This document shows positions 1 through 9,726 of a DNA stretch of 53,245 nucleotides, one piece after another. The notes beneath the pieces were generated by a model. The model saw only the letters and a program-made list of their open reading frames with translations, searched no databases and had not been told where the DNA came from. The stretch is from Chryseobacterium sp. BGARF1 (GTDB lineage: Bacteria > Bacteroidota > Bacteroidia > Flavobacteriales > Weeksellaceae): the NCBI RefSeq assembly GCF_001677955.1, contig NZ_LELA01000050.1, forward strand, positions 1-53,245. The letters run 5' to 3'. The position numbers and the translations under genes are program-made. Each line of letters begins with the position of its first letter. The stretch's first letter is position 1.

Positions 1-123
1 AAATTATATTTGCATTCTGTACCAAAAATATACCAACTTATTGGTAACAAAAATCTATCAAAAATAGATTTTTATTTTTAGATTACATAATTTTAGAAAA
101 GTTAAAATATTAAAAAAAAATTA

Positions 124-1599
124 ATGGCAAAATTAACTTCAAGAAGCGAAGACTACAGCAAATGGTATAATGAATTGGTTGTGAAAGCTGATTTGGCTGA
201 AAACTCAGGCGTGAGAGGCTCTATGGTTATAAAACCATACGGATATGCAATCTGGGAAAAAATGCGTGATGAGATGGACAGAAAGTTCAAAGAAACCGGT
301 CACGTTAATGCTTACTTCCCGCTTTTTGTACCCAAAAGCTTGTTTGAAGCTGAAGAAAAAAACGCTGAAGGTTTTGCTAAAGAATGTGCTGTAGTAACGC
401 ATTACAGACTAAAAAACGATCCAGATAATCCAGGAAAATTAATTGTAGACCCGGAAGCTAAATTAGAAGAAGAGCTTATCGTAAGACCAACTTCTGAGGC
501 AATCATTTGGAATACTTATAAAGGTTGGATCCAGTCATACAGAGATTTACCAATTCTTATCAACCAATGGGCAAATGTTGTGCGTTGGGAAATGAGAACC
601 CGTCTATTCTTGAGAACTTCAGAGTTTTTATGGCAGGAAGGTCACACCGCTCATGCCACCAAAGACGAAGCGGTAGAAGAAGCAGAAAAAATGAATAAAG
701 TATATGCAGATTTCGCAGAAAACTTTATGGCAATGCCGGTTGTGCAAGGTTTAAAAACACCTTCAGAGCGATTTGCTGGTGCTGATGAAACGTATTGTAT
801 CGAAGCATTAATGCAGGATGGAAAAGCCCTTCAGGCTGGAACTTCTCACTTTTTAGGTCAGAATTTCGCAAAAGCATTTGACGTAAAATTCACCAACAAA
901 GAAGGAAAAATAGAGCACGCTTGGGCAACTTCTTGGGGAACTTCTACACGTTTGATGGGTGCTTTAATTATGACGCATTCTGATGATTTTGGTTTAGTAC
1001 TTCCTCCAACTTTGGCACCAATTCAGGTGGTCATTGTTCCTATTTTCAAAGGAGAAGAGCAATTAAATCAGATTAGTGAAGTAGCATTGGATATTCAAAA
1101 TAAATTAAAACTGAAAGGAATTTCGGTAAAATTTGATAATGACACCCAAAATAAACCAGGCTGGAAATTCGCAGAATACGAATTAAAAGGTGTTCCGTTG
1201 AGAATTGCGATGGGACCTAGAGATTTGGAAAATGGATCTGTAGAAATCGCAAGAAGAGATAATCTTACGAAAGAAACCCGTTCGTTGGAAGGTTTAGATT
1301 CTTACATCGAAGATTTATTGAAAACTATTCAACAGGATATGTACACAAAAGCTTTAAACTTCAGAAAAGATAATTATACGAAAGTAGATTCTTATGATGA
1401 GTTTAAAAAAGTTTTAGAAGAAAAACCAGGATTCATCTATGCTCATTGGGATGGAACCGCTGAAGAAGAAGAACAAATCAAACAAGAAACCAAGGCAACC
1501 ATCAGATGTATTCCTCTGGATGACGATATCGAAGAAGGTGTTTCTTTAGTATCTGGAAAGCCATCAAAAAGAAGAGTTTTATTTGCTAAGGCTTACTAA
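124..1599 (+). CDS. proS: Prolyl-tRNA synthetase (class II, archaeal/eukaryotic-like type)
   Basis: Charges tRNA-Pro with proline in the cytoplasm. The 491-residue length and lack of the editing (INS) insertion fit the short ProS type 3 rather than the long bacterial type. Class II motifs are visible: motif 2 region with RPTSE at residues 121-125 and RWEMRTR shortly after, and a motif 3 region [16 protein letters not shown] near residue 275. The C-terminal part carries the anticodon-binding fold and the zinc-binding-like tail ending in KAY. The ATG at 124 follows an A-rich leader with no Shine-Dalgarno sequence, normal for Bacteroidota. It is a single gene closed by a strong terminator at 1621. 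Confidence 0.96.
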   Translation: MAKLTSRSEDYSKWYNELVVKADLAENSGVRGSMVIKPYGYAIWEKMRDEMDRKFKETGHVNAYFPLFVPKSLFEAEEKNAEGFAKECAVVTHYRLKNDPDNPGKLIVDPEAKLEEELIVRPTSEAIIWNTYKGWIQSYRDLPILINQWANVVRWEMRTRLFLRTSEFLWQEGHTAHATKDEAVEEAEKMNKVYADFAENFMAMPVVQGLKTPSERFAGADETYCIEALMQDGKALQAGTSHFLGQNFAKAFDVKFTNKEGKIEHAWATSWGTSTRLMGALIMTHSDDFGLVLPPTLAPIQVVIVPIFKGEEQLNQISEVALDIQNKLKLKGISVKFDNDTQNKPGWKFAEYELKGVPLRIAMGPRDLENGSVEIARRDNLTKETRSLEGLDSYIEDLLKTIQQDMYTKALNFRKDNYTKVDSYDEFKKVLEEKPGFIYAHWDGTAEEEEQIKQETKATIRCIPLDDDIEEGVSLVSGKPSKRRVLFAKAY

Positions 1600-1620
1600 A
1601 ACTTTAACATAATAATTATT

Positions 1621-1660
1621 AAATCTGCAAAAATTTTAAGAATTTTTGCAGATTTTTTTT
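1621..1660 (+). terminator. Rho-independent terminator after proS
   Basis: A near-perfect 15-bp stem (AAATCTGCAAAAATT / AATTTTTGCAGATTT) with a five-base loop is followed by a T run, 21 bases past the proS stop. Confidence 0.88.
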
Positions 1661-1725
1661 GAAAATTACAATTTGGATAGATTTTTGTTTAAATTTATCT
1701 CACATTAACTTCAAAATAAATTAAT

Positions 1726-3015
1726 ATGTCATTAAACATCATTGATCTCATCAAGGGGCAGCTAGGTTCTGCACTTGTTTCTCAGGCTGCATCGCAACTT
1801 GGAGAAAGTGAAGCTGGAATTTCTAAAGCCGTTTCTGGTTTACTTCCAGTGATTGTAGGTGGACTAGCCAACAATTCTGACAATCCTGCGGTATTGGATT
1901 CTGTTTCCAATGCTTCTTCGCAAGGTGTTTTGGGGAATTTATTAGATACAGCATCTAACAATTCTATGGTTTCAGGACTGCTATCATCAATTTTTGGCGA
2001 TAAGCTCAGCGGAATTATCAACACCATTGCTACTTACGCAGGAATCAGCAACAATTCTTCATCTTCTTTATTCAATTTAGTAACCGGAGCAACAGTAGGT
2101 TCTGTAGGAAAATATGCCGCAGAAAATAATCTTGATAAATCTGGAATCTCTTCTTTATTAAATGATCAGAAAGGAATTGTTTCTACACTTTTACCAGCCG
2201 GACTTTCCTTAGCATCATTAAATATCGGAGATTGGGCTAAAGGCTATAAGTTTGATAACGATGCGATCACAAGCCCTCCGCATGACGAACCTAAAGTAGA
2301 AGTTACCAGAAGCGTTGCTGATGGCGGTACTTTTCCAAACAATCCTACTCCTTCCGAAGGGGGATCTATCTGGAAATGGCTTCTTCCCTTATTGCTATTA
2401 ATTGCAGCAGGGTATTTTTTATGGAAACAATGTGAGAAAAAAGAAACAACTACAACAACCACCGTTTCTGGTGACAGCTTAAGTACTGTAAATGATACGA
2501 TGTCGACACAAAACGACACAACTACAATGACGACCACCAAAGTTGATGAAGATATCGATTTAAACGGAATGGCATTGAAAGGTTATAAAGGTGGACTGGA
2601 AGATCAAATGATCACTTTCCTAAAATCTGATGGCTATAAAAATGCAGCAAACGATGACGCTTTAAAGACCAAATGGTATGATTTTGACCACGTAAACTTT
2701 ACCATCGGAAGTGCAAACACTTTAGAAGCAGGATCTGAAGGACAATTACAAAATTTGGTGGCGATTTTAAAAGCGTATCCCGATGCAAAAATAAAAATTG
2801 GAGGTTATACGGATAAAACCGGAGATGAAGCTAAAAACAAAAAGCTTTCTTCTGACAGAGCTCATTTCATTAAAGATTGGTTAGGAAAACAAGGTGTAGG
2901 AGCACAAGTTATTGCAGCCGATGGATACGGAAGTGAATTTGCAAAAGTAGACGCTTCAGCTTCTAACGAAGAAAGAGCAATTGACAGAAAAATGTCTGTA
3001 AGATTTGCAAAATAA
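1726..3015 (+). CDS. DUF937 / OmpA-domain envelope protein
   Basis: The protein has three parts. Residues 1 to about 180 are a DUF937 (YidB-like) helical, Gly/Ser/Asn-rich domain. A single membrane span lies at about 215-233 (IWKWLLPLLLLIAAGYFLW). After a Thr/Ser-rich linker, residues about 320-429 form an OmpA C-terminal domain with the GGYTDKTGD motif and the SSDRAHFIKDWL helix, which in this family binds peptidoglycan. No N-terminal signal peptide is seen, so the internal span probably anchors it in the inner membrane with the OmpA part in the periplasm. A structural envelope role is likely; the precise function is unknown. Confidence 0.88.
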   Translation: MSLNIIDLIKGQLGSALVSQAASQLGESEAGISKAVSGLLPVIVGGLANNSDNPAVLDSVSNASSQGVLGNLLDTASNNSMVSGLLSSIFGDKLSGIINTIATYAGISNNSSSSLFNLVTGATVGSVGKYAAENNLDKSGISSLLNDQKGIVSTLLPAGLSLASLNIGDWAKGYKFDNDAITSPPHDEPKVEVTRSVADGGTFPNNPTPSEGGSIWKWLLPLLLLIAAGYFLWKQCEKKETTTTTTVSGDSLSTVNDTMSTQNDTTTMTTTKVDEDIDLNGMALKGYKGGLEDQMITFLKSDGYKNAANDDALKTKWYDFDHVNFTIGSANTLEAGSEGQLQNLVAILKAYPDAKIKIGGYTDKTGDEAKNKKLSSDRAHFIKDWLGKQGVGAQVIAADGYGSEFAKVDASASNEERAIDRKMSVRFAK

Positions 3016-3037
3016 TCGTATTTAAAAATATAAATTC

Positions 3038-3067
3038 AATCCCGAAAAATATTTTTCGGGATTTTTT
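3038..3067 (+). terminator. Terminator after the OmpA-domain gene
   Basis: AATCCCGAAAAAT paired with ATTTTTCGGGATT, followed by TTTTT, 22 bases past the stop codon. Confidence 0.88.
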
Positions 3068-3124
3068 ATGAGAACTTTACGTTCATTTCATTTATTTAAT
3101 TAAATTTGTTAGTCATTTCTAACA

Positions 3125-4462
3125 ATGACTCAGTTCAATATGAAAAACGCTTGGCGAAAAGATAAAACATCCCACTCATTACCAGAGGTATTCTCTTCTA
3201 TTTCTATTCCTAAAAAATCAGGTTTTTGGAGGAAATATCTTGCTTTTGCTGGTCCCGGATTAATGGTTGCAGTCGGATATATGGATCCCGGAAACTGGGC
3301 AACCGATATTGCCGGTGGATCGCAGTTTGGATATACTCTCCTTTCTGTAATACTTATTTCTAATATTTTTGCAATGGTTTTGCAACATTTGTCTGTAAAA
3401 TTGGGCGTTGTTGCTGAGAGAGACTTAGCTCAGGCTTGTAGAGATCATTTCAAACCAACTACTAATTTTATTCTTTGGGTATTTTGTGAAATTGCCATCG
3501 CCGCCTGCGATTTGGCAGAAGTGATAGGTTCAGCAATTGCCTTAAATTTACTATTTGGAATTCCGCTGACTTGGGGAATCGTCATTACAACGATTGACGT
3601 ATTAATTATTTTACTGCTTCAGGCAAAAGGTTTCCGCTGGATAGAAAGTATCGTTGCCGGATTAATGTTTATTATTTTAGTTTGTTTCGGGTACGAAATT
3701 ATCATTTCCAAACCTGAGATCAATGCTATTTTAGGTGGATTAATCCCACAAAAAGAGATTATCACCAATCCCGCAATGCTTTATATCGGAATAGGAATTT
3801 TGGGTGCGACCGTAATGCCACACAATTTATATCTCCACAGCAGTATTGTACAGACACGTGACTACACAAGAGACCGAGAAGGTAAAAAAGAAGCCATAAA
3901 ATTTGCAACTTTAGACAGTACAGTTTCTCTATTATTAGCTTTTTTCATTAATGCTGCTATTTTAATTTTAGCCGCCGCCACTTTTCATACCACAGGAAAT
4001 GAGCATGTTGCTGATATTCACGACGCTTATCAAATGTTAACTCCTATTTTGGGAGCTTCTATGGCAAGTATCGCTTTTGCAATTGCTCTTTTAGCTTCCG
4101 GACAAAATTCAACATTAACCGGGACTCTTGCCGGACAAATTGTAATGGAAGGATTTTTAAATATCAGACTAAAACCTTGGCTGAGAAGATTAATTACGCG
4201 ACTCATTGCTGTAATTCCAGCATTAATTGTAACCATTATCTATGGAGAACACGGAACGACAGACCTCTTGGTTTTAAGTCAGGTTATTTTGTCGATGCAA
4301 CTTAGTTTTGCGGTGGTTCCTTTGGTTATATTTACGAACGATAAAGCGAAAATGGGTGAATTTGTTAATAAACCTTTTTTAAAAATCTGTGTATGGGCTA
4401 TTTCTATCGTTATTATTATTCTAAATCTTTATCTTTTGTATCAAACATTTTTTGGAGATTAG
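3125..4462 (+). CDS. mntH: Nramp family divalent metal (Mn2+/Fe2+) transporter
   Basis: Proton-coupled uptake of Mn2+ or Fe2+ across the inner membrane. At 445 residues with about 11 hydrophobic spans it matches the family. The two metal-site signatures are intact: DPGN at residues 54-57 in TM1 and the MPH motif at 231-233 in TM6 (with NLYLHSS after it). The ATG at 3125 gives a soluble N-tail of about 35 residues before TM1. It stands alone; no MntR/Fur site was recognised upstream. The symbol is by family; metal preference cannot be read from sequence. Confidence 0.92.
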   Translation: MTQFNMKNAWRKDKTSHSLPEVFSSISIPKKSGFWRKYLAFAGPGLMVAVGYMDPGNWATDIAGGSQFGYTLLSVILISNIFAMVLQHLSVKLGVVAERDLAQACRDHFKPTTNFILWVFCEIAIAACDLAEVIGSAIALNLLFGIPLTWGIVITTIDVLIILLLQAKGFRWIESIVAGLMFIILVCFGYEIIISKPEINAILGGLIPQKEIITNPAMLYIGIGILGATVMPHNLYLHSSIVQTRDYTRDREGKKEAIKFATLDSTVSLLLAFFINAAILILAAATFHTTGNEHVADIHDAYQMLTPILGASMASIAFAIALLASGQNSTLTGTLAGQIVMEGFLNIRLKPWLRRLITRLIAVIPALIVTIIYGEHGTTDLLVLSQVILSMQLSFAVVPLVIFTNDKAKMGEFVNKPFLKICVWAISIVIIILNLYLLYQTFFGD

Positions 4463-4786
4463 TATAAAAGTGAATAGTCACTTAGTTACATTGTCAATCT
4501 TCCTTAGTGAAGGTTGACTACTTTGTTTTTAGCCCGGATTGAACGGCATGTTTGAGCTCTTTTTGCTAAAAAGGAAAGTTAGGGCGCAAAAAAGCGAGTA
4601 GTGAAAGCCGGAATAAGCTCCTAAAAATAACATAAATACTATTCAACAAAGTAAAAAAGCTTTTAAAATCATCAATTGATAAATAAGAAAAAATGGCAAT
4701 GTTAAATTTCTCTAAAGTGACTAAATGTCATTCTTTTCCCTTTGGCAGAATGTTTGTGAAACAACCTTGTAAAAAGTTATTGAAAT
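4463..4786. other. Intergenic region with repeat element, no gene seen
   Basis: This 324-base gap holds a short hairpin (CTTCC TTAGT GAAGG, near 4499-4513) and a dispersed intergenic repeat (4531-4622). The rest is AT-rich and includes the presumed grpE promoter. No coding potential was seen. Confidence 0.6.
4531..4622 (+). repeat. Dispersed intergenic repeat, copy A
   Basis: The block begins AGCCCGGATTGAACGGCATG and ends GCCGGAATAAGCTCC. A diverged copy lies reversed at 8367-8453: same AGCCCG start, the central TTTTTGC and AAAAA-GCGAG tracts, and the GGCGGAATA-GCT end. I recall this as a common noncoding repeat family in Chryseobacterium and relatives; that recollection needs a genome search. 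Confidence 0.6.
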
Positions 4787-5323
4787 ATGGAAAATAAGGA
4801 TATCAACGAAGAAAATATCAATAATCAGGAAGAAAACATCACTCAGACTCAAGAAACAGTTGAGGAAAATGTGACAGAAATACCTACCGCAGAAGAACTT
4901 TTGGCAGTAGAAAAAGACCGTTACATCAGACTGTACGCTGAGTTTGAAAACTATAAAAAAAGAACATCTAAAGAAAAAATGGAATTTTTCACCTACGCCA
5001 ATCAGGAAATGATGGTTTCTATGTTGGGTGTTTTGGATGATTTTGAAAGAGCATTGAAAGAAATTGCTAAAAACGGTAACGAAGCCGACCTTCAAGGTGT
5101 TGAATTGATTTACAACAAGTTTAAAAACAAACTTACTGAAAAAGGCTTAAAAGTAATGGAAGTAAGAGCGGGAGACGACTTTAATGTTGATTTCCACGAG
5201 GCTATTACACAGATCCCTGCACCTTCAGAAGAATTAAAAGGTAAAATTGTAGATGTTATCGAAACAGGATATACTTTAGGTGATAAAGTAATTCGTTTTG
5301 CAAAAGTTGTAACAGGAAACTAA
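4787..5323 (+). CDS. grpE: GrpE nucleotide exchange factor
   Basis: Exchanges ADP for ATP on DnaK in the Hsp70 chaperone cycle. The 178-residue protein has the usual acidic disordered N-terminus (residues 1-40), a long helix containing AEFENYKKRTSKEK (about 52-66), and the C-terminal beta domain ending TLGDKVIRFAKVVTGN, the family's signature end. It lies 78 bases before dnaJ on the same strand, so the two are probably one operon. No CIRCE element was recognised upstream. Confidence 0.96.
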   Translation: MENKDINEENINNQEENITQTQETVEENVTEIPTAEELLAVEKDRYIRLYAEFENYKKRTSKEKMEFFTYANQEMMVSMLGVLDDFERALKEIAKNGNEADLQGVELIYNKFKNKLTEKGLKVMEVRAGDDFNVDFHEAITQIPAPSEELKGKIVDVIETGYTLGDKVIRFAKVVTGN

Positions 5324-5401
5324 AACATAAGCAATGAGCAATCGATAATAAGCAATTTTGAATATTATTGATTACACATTACTAATTACTCATATAAAAA
5401 G

Positions 5402-6520
5402 ATGTCAAAAAGAGATTATTACGAGGTTCTTGAGGTAAGCAAATCTGCGAGTGCCGACGAAATAAAGAAAGCATACCGAAAAATGGCTATCAAATTTCAC
5501 CCAGATAAAAATCCGGGAGATAAAGAGGCTGAAGATAAATTTAAAGAAGCTGCAGAAGCTTACGAAGTTTTAAGCGACGACAACAAAAAAGCACGCTACG
5601 ACCAATACGGACACGCCGGTGTAGGTGGTGCCGGAGGTTTTGGAGGCGGAGGCTTCGGAGGCGGTATGAACATGGAAGATATTTTCAGCCAGTTTGGAGA
5701 TATCTTTGGTGGTGGTGGTTTCGGAGGATTTGGTGGCGGCGGTGGTCGTCAACAGGTGAAAGGTTCTAATCTAAGAATCAGAATCAAGCTGAATCTTGAA
5801 GAGATGGTGAACGGAACTCAAAAAACTCTTAAAGTAAAAAAAATGAAGATGGCAGAAGGTGCCACTTCAAAAACTTGTCCTACTTGTAACGGAGCCGGAG
5901 TTCAAATGAAGGTGATGAATACTATGTTTGGGCAGATGCAAACGCAAACCACTTGTGGAACTTGTCAGGGAATCGGTAAAGTCGCCGATAAAATTCCTGC
6001 AGGAGCCAATGCACAAGGTTTAATAAAAGATGAAGAAGAAATTACCATCAACATTCCTGCAGGTGCAAGAGACGGCATCCAGCTGAATGTAAGAGGAAAA
6101 GGAAACGATGCGCCATTTGGCGGTATTCCTGGAGATCTTTTGGTGATTGTTGAAGAAGAAGTAGACAACACAATCAAAAGAGAAGGTGATAATCTTCACC
6201 AGGAATTATATGTTTCTTTTGCTGAAGCTGCTTTGGGAGCTAAAAAAGAAATTCCTACCGTGGGTGGAAAAGTAAAAATCACTGTTGATCCAGGTACACA
6301 ATCCGGAAAAATCTTAAGATTAGCAGGAAAAGGGTTACCAAGTATCGATAGCTACGGTAAAGGTGATATGTTTATCCACATCAATGTATGGACTCCTCAA
6401 AAACTTACAAAGGAGCAAAAAGACTTTTTCGAGAAACAAATGAACAGCGGAGAAATGGTAGCTGAGCCTTCTGGAAAAGAAAAAACCTTCTTTGATAAAG
6501 TAAAAGATTTATTCAACTAA
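5402..6520 (+). CDS. dnaJ: DnaJ (Hsp40) co-chaperone with reduced zinc finger
   Basis: Stimulates DnaK ATPase and delivers unfolded substrates. The order is a J domain (residues 1-70, with HPD in KFHPDK), a Gly/Phe-rich linker (about 75-120), a cysteine-rich region, two beta substrate-binding domains and a C-terminal tail. Canonical DnaJ has four CxxCxGxG repeats; here only two are present (C159-PTC-NGAG and C185-GTC-QGIG), which fits one zinc centre instead of two. The reading frame is clean, so this is a natural shortened form and not damage. Cotranscription with grpE is likely. Confidence 0.95.
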   Translation: MSKRDYYEVLEVSKSASADEIKKAYRKMAIKFHPDKNPGDKEAEDKFKEAAEAYEVLSDDNKKARYDQYGHAGVGGAGGFGGGGFGGGMNMEDIFSQFGDIFGGGGFGGFGGGGGRQQVKGSNLRIRIKLNLEEMVNGTQKTLKVKKMKMAEGATSKTCPTCNGAGVQMKVMNTMFGQMQTQTTCGTCQGIGKVADKIPAGANAQGLIKDEEEITINIPAGARDGIQLNVRGKGNDAPFGGIPGDLLVIVEEEVDNTIKREGDNLHQELYVSFAEAALGAKKEIPTVGGKVKITVDPGTQSGKILRLAGKGLPSIDSYGKGDMFIHINVWTPQKLTKEQKDFFEKQMNSGEMVAEPSGKEKTFFDKVKDLFN

Positions 6521-6529
6521 AAAAAAATT

Positions 6530-6563
6530 AAAAAGGGGCTTTTTAAAGTCTCTTTTATTTTTA
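6530..6563 (+). terminator. Probable terminator after dnaJ
   Basis: GGGGCTTT and AAAGTCTC can pair with G-U wobbles and are followed by TTTTATTTTT. Weaker than its neighbours. Confidence 0.5.
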
Positions 6564-6623
6564 AATTTACATCATATTTAATTTGATATATTCCTTTAAA
6601 AAGGATATTGTAAAAAATCTCTC

Positions 6624-6974
6624 ATGAACTACAAGCTTGAACTTCGCACACCAGATTCACAACCTAAACTAATCTTCCATGCCATTACTTTTGATACATT
6701 CAAAGTGAATATTGTGGAAAGATATGGTGGCGTAAAACCAATATTATGTGATGTTTTATTTAGAGTAAGAACTCTGGATGATCAAATCATCAAAAGAAAA
6801 GACGGACACATAAAAATAAGAATTAAAGGGGAAGAGCTTGAAATATATCAAAGATTATTAAAGGTTTTCAAATCTTATGACTATAAAAACCGTCTTATCA
6901 GCAGAAGAGATGCTGAGCAGGATTTGGTGCATTTTATTTTGCGAATGGTCATTATTAATTACGAAATGAACTAA
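6624..6974 (+). CDS. Conserved hypothetical protein, 116 aa
   Basis: I do not recognise this family. The 116 residues look like a small soluble alpha/beta protein: no signal peptide, no membrane span, basic, with a KDGHIKIRIKGEELEIYQRLLKVF strand-helix stretch in the middle (two parts of it, before and after the GEE). The ATG at 6624 follows the TTTAAAAAGG-rich leader. It is a single gene with its own strong terminator (6987-7021), between dnaJ and a converging acyltransferase gene. Codon use resembles the surrounding core genes. Confidence 0.75.
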   Translation: MNYKLELRTPDSQPKLIFHAITFDTFKVNIVERYGGVKPILCDVLFRVRTLDDQIIKRKDGHIKIRIKGEELEIYQRLLKVFKSYDYKNRLISRRDAEQDLVHFILRMVIINYEMN

Positions 6975-6986
6975 TCTATACTAAGA

Positions 6987-7021
6987 CTAAGACAACGATA
7001 TTTTTTTCGTTGTCTTTTTTT
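6987..7021 (+). terminator. Terminator after the 116-aa gene
   Basis: AAGACAACGA pairs with TCGTTGTCTT around an AT loop, followed by a T run. The A-rich left flank could also serve the converging minus-strand gene. Confidence 0.85.
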
Positions 7022-7048
7022 ATAAAACAAAATAGTCCACTATAAAAT

Positions 7049-7978
7049 TTACAGCAAATACTTCAGTTTTTTATTAAGGTAGACCAAAGCAAAGCTTACC
7101 GGAATTAAAATAGCTAAAAAAATAAGGACCTTAAAAGACTCTATTTCTTTGTAAAGATCCGATTTCATGATCAGCGGATGTACAACGTATATTGCAGTTG
7201 AAAAACTGGCTAAAATTTTCGAAGTGGTTTTTATATATATTTTTTGACAATACAAAAACAGCAACGGGCTCGCAAAAATTAGAGAAAATAATATATCTGT
7301 GCTTTCGATACTGATGTATTTATAGTTTAAAAAAGCCTCGCCAATAACACATAAGATTGATAAAATTACCAGCAGAGACGAGTGTTTATATGTTGAAATA
7401 TCAATTTTGTGCCTGTTAATTAAAAAGCCAATTGTTAAAAACGGAAAACATACGAAAAGGAAGTTTCGGTAAAGCAGATAATCATTCAAAAGGGAATCTG
7501 ATTCAGCATTTAAATAATGAAGATTTCCTAAAACCTGAACAACGTATCCAAGCGAGAATAAAATAGCCGTCAAAGCAATCAACAATTTTGAATTTTGGTT
7601 TCTTAGTACATAAAGGATTAATCCGGAAAAAAAGGTTCCTATCAAGTACCATAAATGATGATATCCGAAAATAATTGTCAGTAAAATCTCATCATTATCT
7701 TTCCAGTAAGAAATGTAAATCAGCATCCAGATTACATACAAAAGAAACGTTCTAAAGAGCCATTTTTTTAGTTTTTTTGCAGTATCGATATGGAAGAAAT
7801 AAAATCCTGTGATGACTAGAAAGACGGGAACAGCAATTCTAAAAAGTCCGTTCACTAAAAGGTAGCTTAGCAAAGGATGTGTTTCTTTCAGAAAGTTCAT
7901 GTGCAGAAACACGACAAAGAATGCCAAGATAATTTTTAAAACATCAATTGATAAATTTCTACCCATAATTAAAATCAA
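7049..7978 (-). CDS. Acyltransferase family 3 (integral membrane O-acyltransferase)
   Basis: Proteins of this family move acyl groups, often acetyl, onto surface sugars or lipids. The 309 residues hold about ten hydrophobic spans. The N-terminus RNLSIDVLKIILAFFVVFLH shows the family's opening pattern, a positively charged stretch, then D-x-L-K/R, with the likely catalytic histidine in FVVFLHMNF at the end of TM1. The ATG at 7978 gives a normal length. It is alone and converges on the gene at 6624. The acceptor cannot be told from sequence. Confidence 0.87.
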   Translation of the reverse strand: MILIMGRNLSIDVLKIILAFFVVFLHMNFLKETHPLLSYLLVNGLFRIAVPVFLVITGFYFFHIDTAKKLKKWLFRTFLLYVIWMLIYISYWKDNDEILLTIIFGYHHLWYLIGTFFSGLILYVLRNQNSKLLIALTAILFSLGYVVQVLGNLHYLNAESDSLLNDYLLYRNFLFVCFPFLTIGFLINRHKIDISTYKHSSLLVILSILCVIGEAFLNYKYISIESTDILFSLIFASPLLFLYCQKIYIKTTSKILASFSTAIYVVHPLIMKSDLYKEIESFKVLIFLAILIPVSFALVYLNKKLKYLL

Positions 7979-8004
7979 ACCTTTATTGAAGATTTATATT
8001 TTAG

Positions 8005-8012
8005 CAAAAATA
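8005..8012 (-). promoter_or_regulatory. Bacteroidota -7 element (TATTTTTG) for the acyltransferase gene
   Basis: On the minus strand the sequence matches TAnnTTTG, 27 bases before the ATG at 7978. No convincing -33 TTG was seen at the expected spacing. Confidence 0.4.
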
Positions 8013-8366
8013 AATATTTAAAATTGATTAATAAGTCCAATTATTCACTGTTTATTTTCAAAATAAAAAGAAGTAAGCAGATTAATTCATATTAAAAAGA
8101 AAACTTTAATGTTTGTCCGCAGTTTCTCATATCTTATTACTTCTTGTATTTCTTTGCTAAGTTTACGCCTTTGCATAACTTTAAAACGGTCAAAATTTTA
8201 ATATTCTTTGTTTGTCTTTGCGTTAGTAAAAAACGGACATTCATTAAAACTTTAGATAAAAAAATTGTTTAAACTTTTTGTTTAACCACAAAAGAGGCAA
8301 AAGATTTAGATATTTCTTTTTAAAGTTAATGAGTAAGTAGGTTAAAACAATTAACAATATATTTTT

Positions 8367-8453
8367 GGGCAGCTATTCCGCCCTCCGTTCCCAATCTTTT
8401 TTGCCCTCGTTTTTCCAGCCGCAAAAAAGGATTTCCACTCAGGTCGGGCTGCA
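8367..8453 (-). repeat. Dispersed intergenic repeat, copy B (reverse orientation)
   Basis: Read on the minus strand it begins GCAGCCCGACCTGAGTGG and ends GGGCGGAATAGCTGCCC, matching the architecture of copy A at 4531-4622 with substitutions and indels. It is noncoding. Confidence 0.6.
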
Positions 8454-8643
8454 ATCATATTGCTTTTCAAAATGTATGGTTTAATTATTATTAATACTTA
8501 TAAAGAAAAAGTACACAAAAACTCTTTAAAAATTTTTGATTTTTATTCTTTTGAAAATTTTAATTATCTAATAATAGCTTTATGATTATCTTTTGTTCCT
8601 TTTGCGGTTAAATCTCAAATTAGTTTAAACAGACTTAAAATTA

Positions 8644-8678
8644 AAATCCTGCTCCAGAAAACTGAAGCAGGATTTTTT
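8644..8678 (-). terminator. Hairpin terminator of the DUF808 gene
   Basis: AATCCTGCT(C)CAG and CTG(A)AGCAGGATT form a 12-pair stem; T-rich tails lie on both sides, so it may work in both directions. It is 17 bases past the minus-strand stop at 8695. Confidence 0.8.
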
Positions 8679-8694
8679 TATGAAAATCTAACAA

Positions 8695-9600
8695 TTATTT
8701 CTTTGTTGCTAATGAATAAATTTTCTTTCCACCGGTAATTAAAAACAAAGCAATCAATCCGCCTGCTAAACCGAAAAGAACTTGTTTCAGAACTTCATTC
8801 CAGGTTGGTAATGCATGATGAAGCTGGTCGATATTATGATCAAAAATTCCACCTGCAACCAAAATCAATGCGATAGTTCCGATAATCCCTAAAGATTTGA
8901 TGACCCAAGGAAGCGCTTTCACAAGCAAATGCCCCAATTTACCAAAAAGGCCTTTATCATTACTTTTTTTAATTAATTTAAAACCAGCATCATCCATTCT
9001 TACGATCAATGCTACAATTCCGTAAACTCCCACTGTTGCAATAATTGAAACGATGGAAACGGTAACAATCTCTACAAGAAAAGGATCAAATTCAGATTTT
9101 AAAGCATGATATCCATCTTTTGCAGCAGCTAATGCAATTATAACAATCTCAAGAGACAAGATAAAATCAGTAGTAACTGCAGATTTCACTTTAGCTTTTT
9201 CTACAGCCTCACCGTCTTCTTCAACATCCTGGGCTTCTTCGATTACCTCGTGTCCTTTTTTATCTCTATGAAATAAAAATTCAACAATTTTTTCAACACC
9301 TTCATACGCCAAATAAAATCCTCCAATAATAAGAATGATTTTTATAGCAGGTGAATACAGCCATTCCAGCAGGAAAACAAAAGGAACAATAATCAGTTTA
9401 TTGATAAATGAACCTTTCATAATTTTCATTAATACAGGAATTTCCCTTGAAGAAAGGAAACCTGTGGCTTTTTCTGCGTTTACCGCTAAATCATCGCCCA
9501 AGATACCTGCTGTTTTTTGGGTTGCAATTTTACTTGTTACAGCAACATCATCCATCAAAGCAGCGATATCATCTAAAATCGCAAAAAAACCAGACGCCAT
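8695..9600 (-). CDS. DUF808 (YedI-like) membrane protein
   Basis: The N-terminus (ASGFFAILDDIAALMDDVA, then KTAGILGDDLAVNA) is the hallmark of DUF808/YedI. The 301-residue protein has about six to seven hydrophobic spans and a charged cytoplasmic loop (about 110-140: HRDKKGHEVIEEAQDVEED). Family function is unknown. It is transcribed alone on the minus strand from a candidate promoter at 9638-9645 and ends at a strong hairpin. Confidence 0.9.
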   Translation of the reverse strand: MASGFFAILDDIAALMDDVAVTSKIATQKTAGILGDDLAVNAEKATGFLSSREIPVLMKIMKGSFINKLIIVPFVFLLEWLYSPAIKIILIIGGFYLAYEGVEKIVEFLFHRDKKGHEVIEEAQDVEEDGEAVEKAKVKSAVTTDFILSLEIVIIALAAAKDGYHALKSEFDPFLVEIVTVSIVSIIATVGVYGIVALIVRMDDAGFKLIKKSNDKGLFGKLGHLLVKALPWVIKSLGIIGTIALILVAGGIFDHNIDQLHHALPTWNEVLKQVLFGLAGGLIALFLITGGKKIYSLATKK

Positions 9601-9637
9601 AGTATTTTAATATTTTTTTAATAAGTGTTAAGTCTTA

Positions 9638-9645
9638 CAAAAATA
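9638..9645 (-). promoter_or_regulatory. Bacteroidota -7 element (TATTTTTG) for the DUF808 gene
   Basis: Minus-strand TAnnTTTG match, 38 bases before the ATG at 9600. The -33 element is not clear. Confidence 0.4.
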
Positions 9646-9726
9646 TAGATTTAATTTGGTTTTTAAAGGCTTATAATCTTAATAATTATTCATTTAAATT
9701 AAAGCGTTTTCTTTAATTTTACTTCA

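Larger units (their letters stand above)
7979..8694. other. Long intergenic region, no gene seen
   Basis: About 716 bases between two minus-strand genes. It contains the acyltransferase promoter candidate (8005-8012), a repeat copy (8367-8453) and the terminator of the DUF808 gene (8644-8678). The remainder is AT-rich with many stops in all frames; I see no coding region. Confidence 0.6.

Noticed and set aside
205..402. Minus-strand open frame within proS
   Set aside because: It is antisense to a conserved enzyme gene and has no motif; the same applies to other overlapping open frames in opposite strands.
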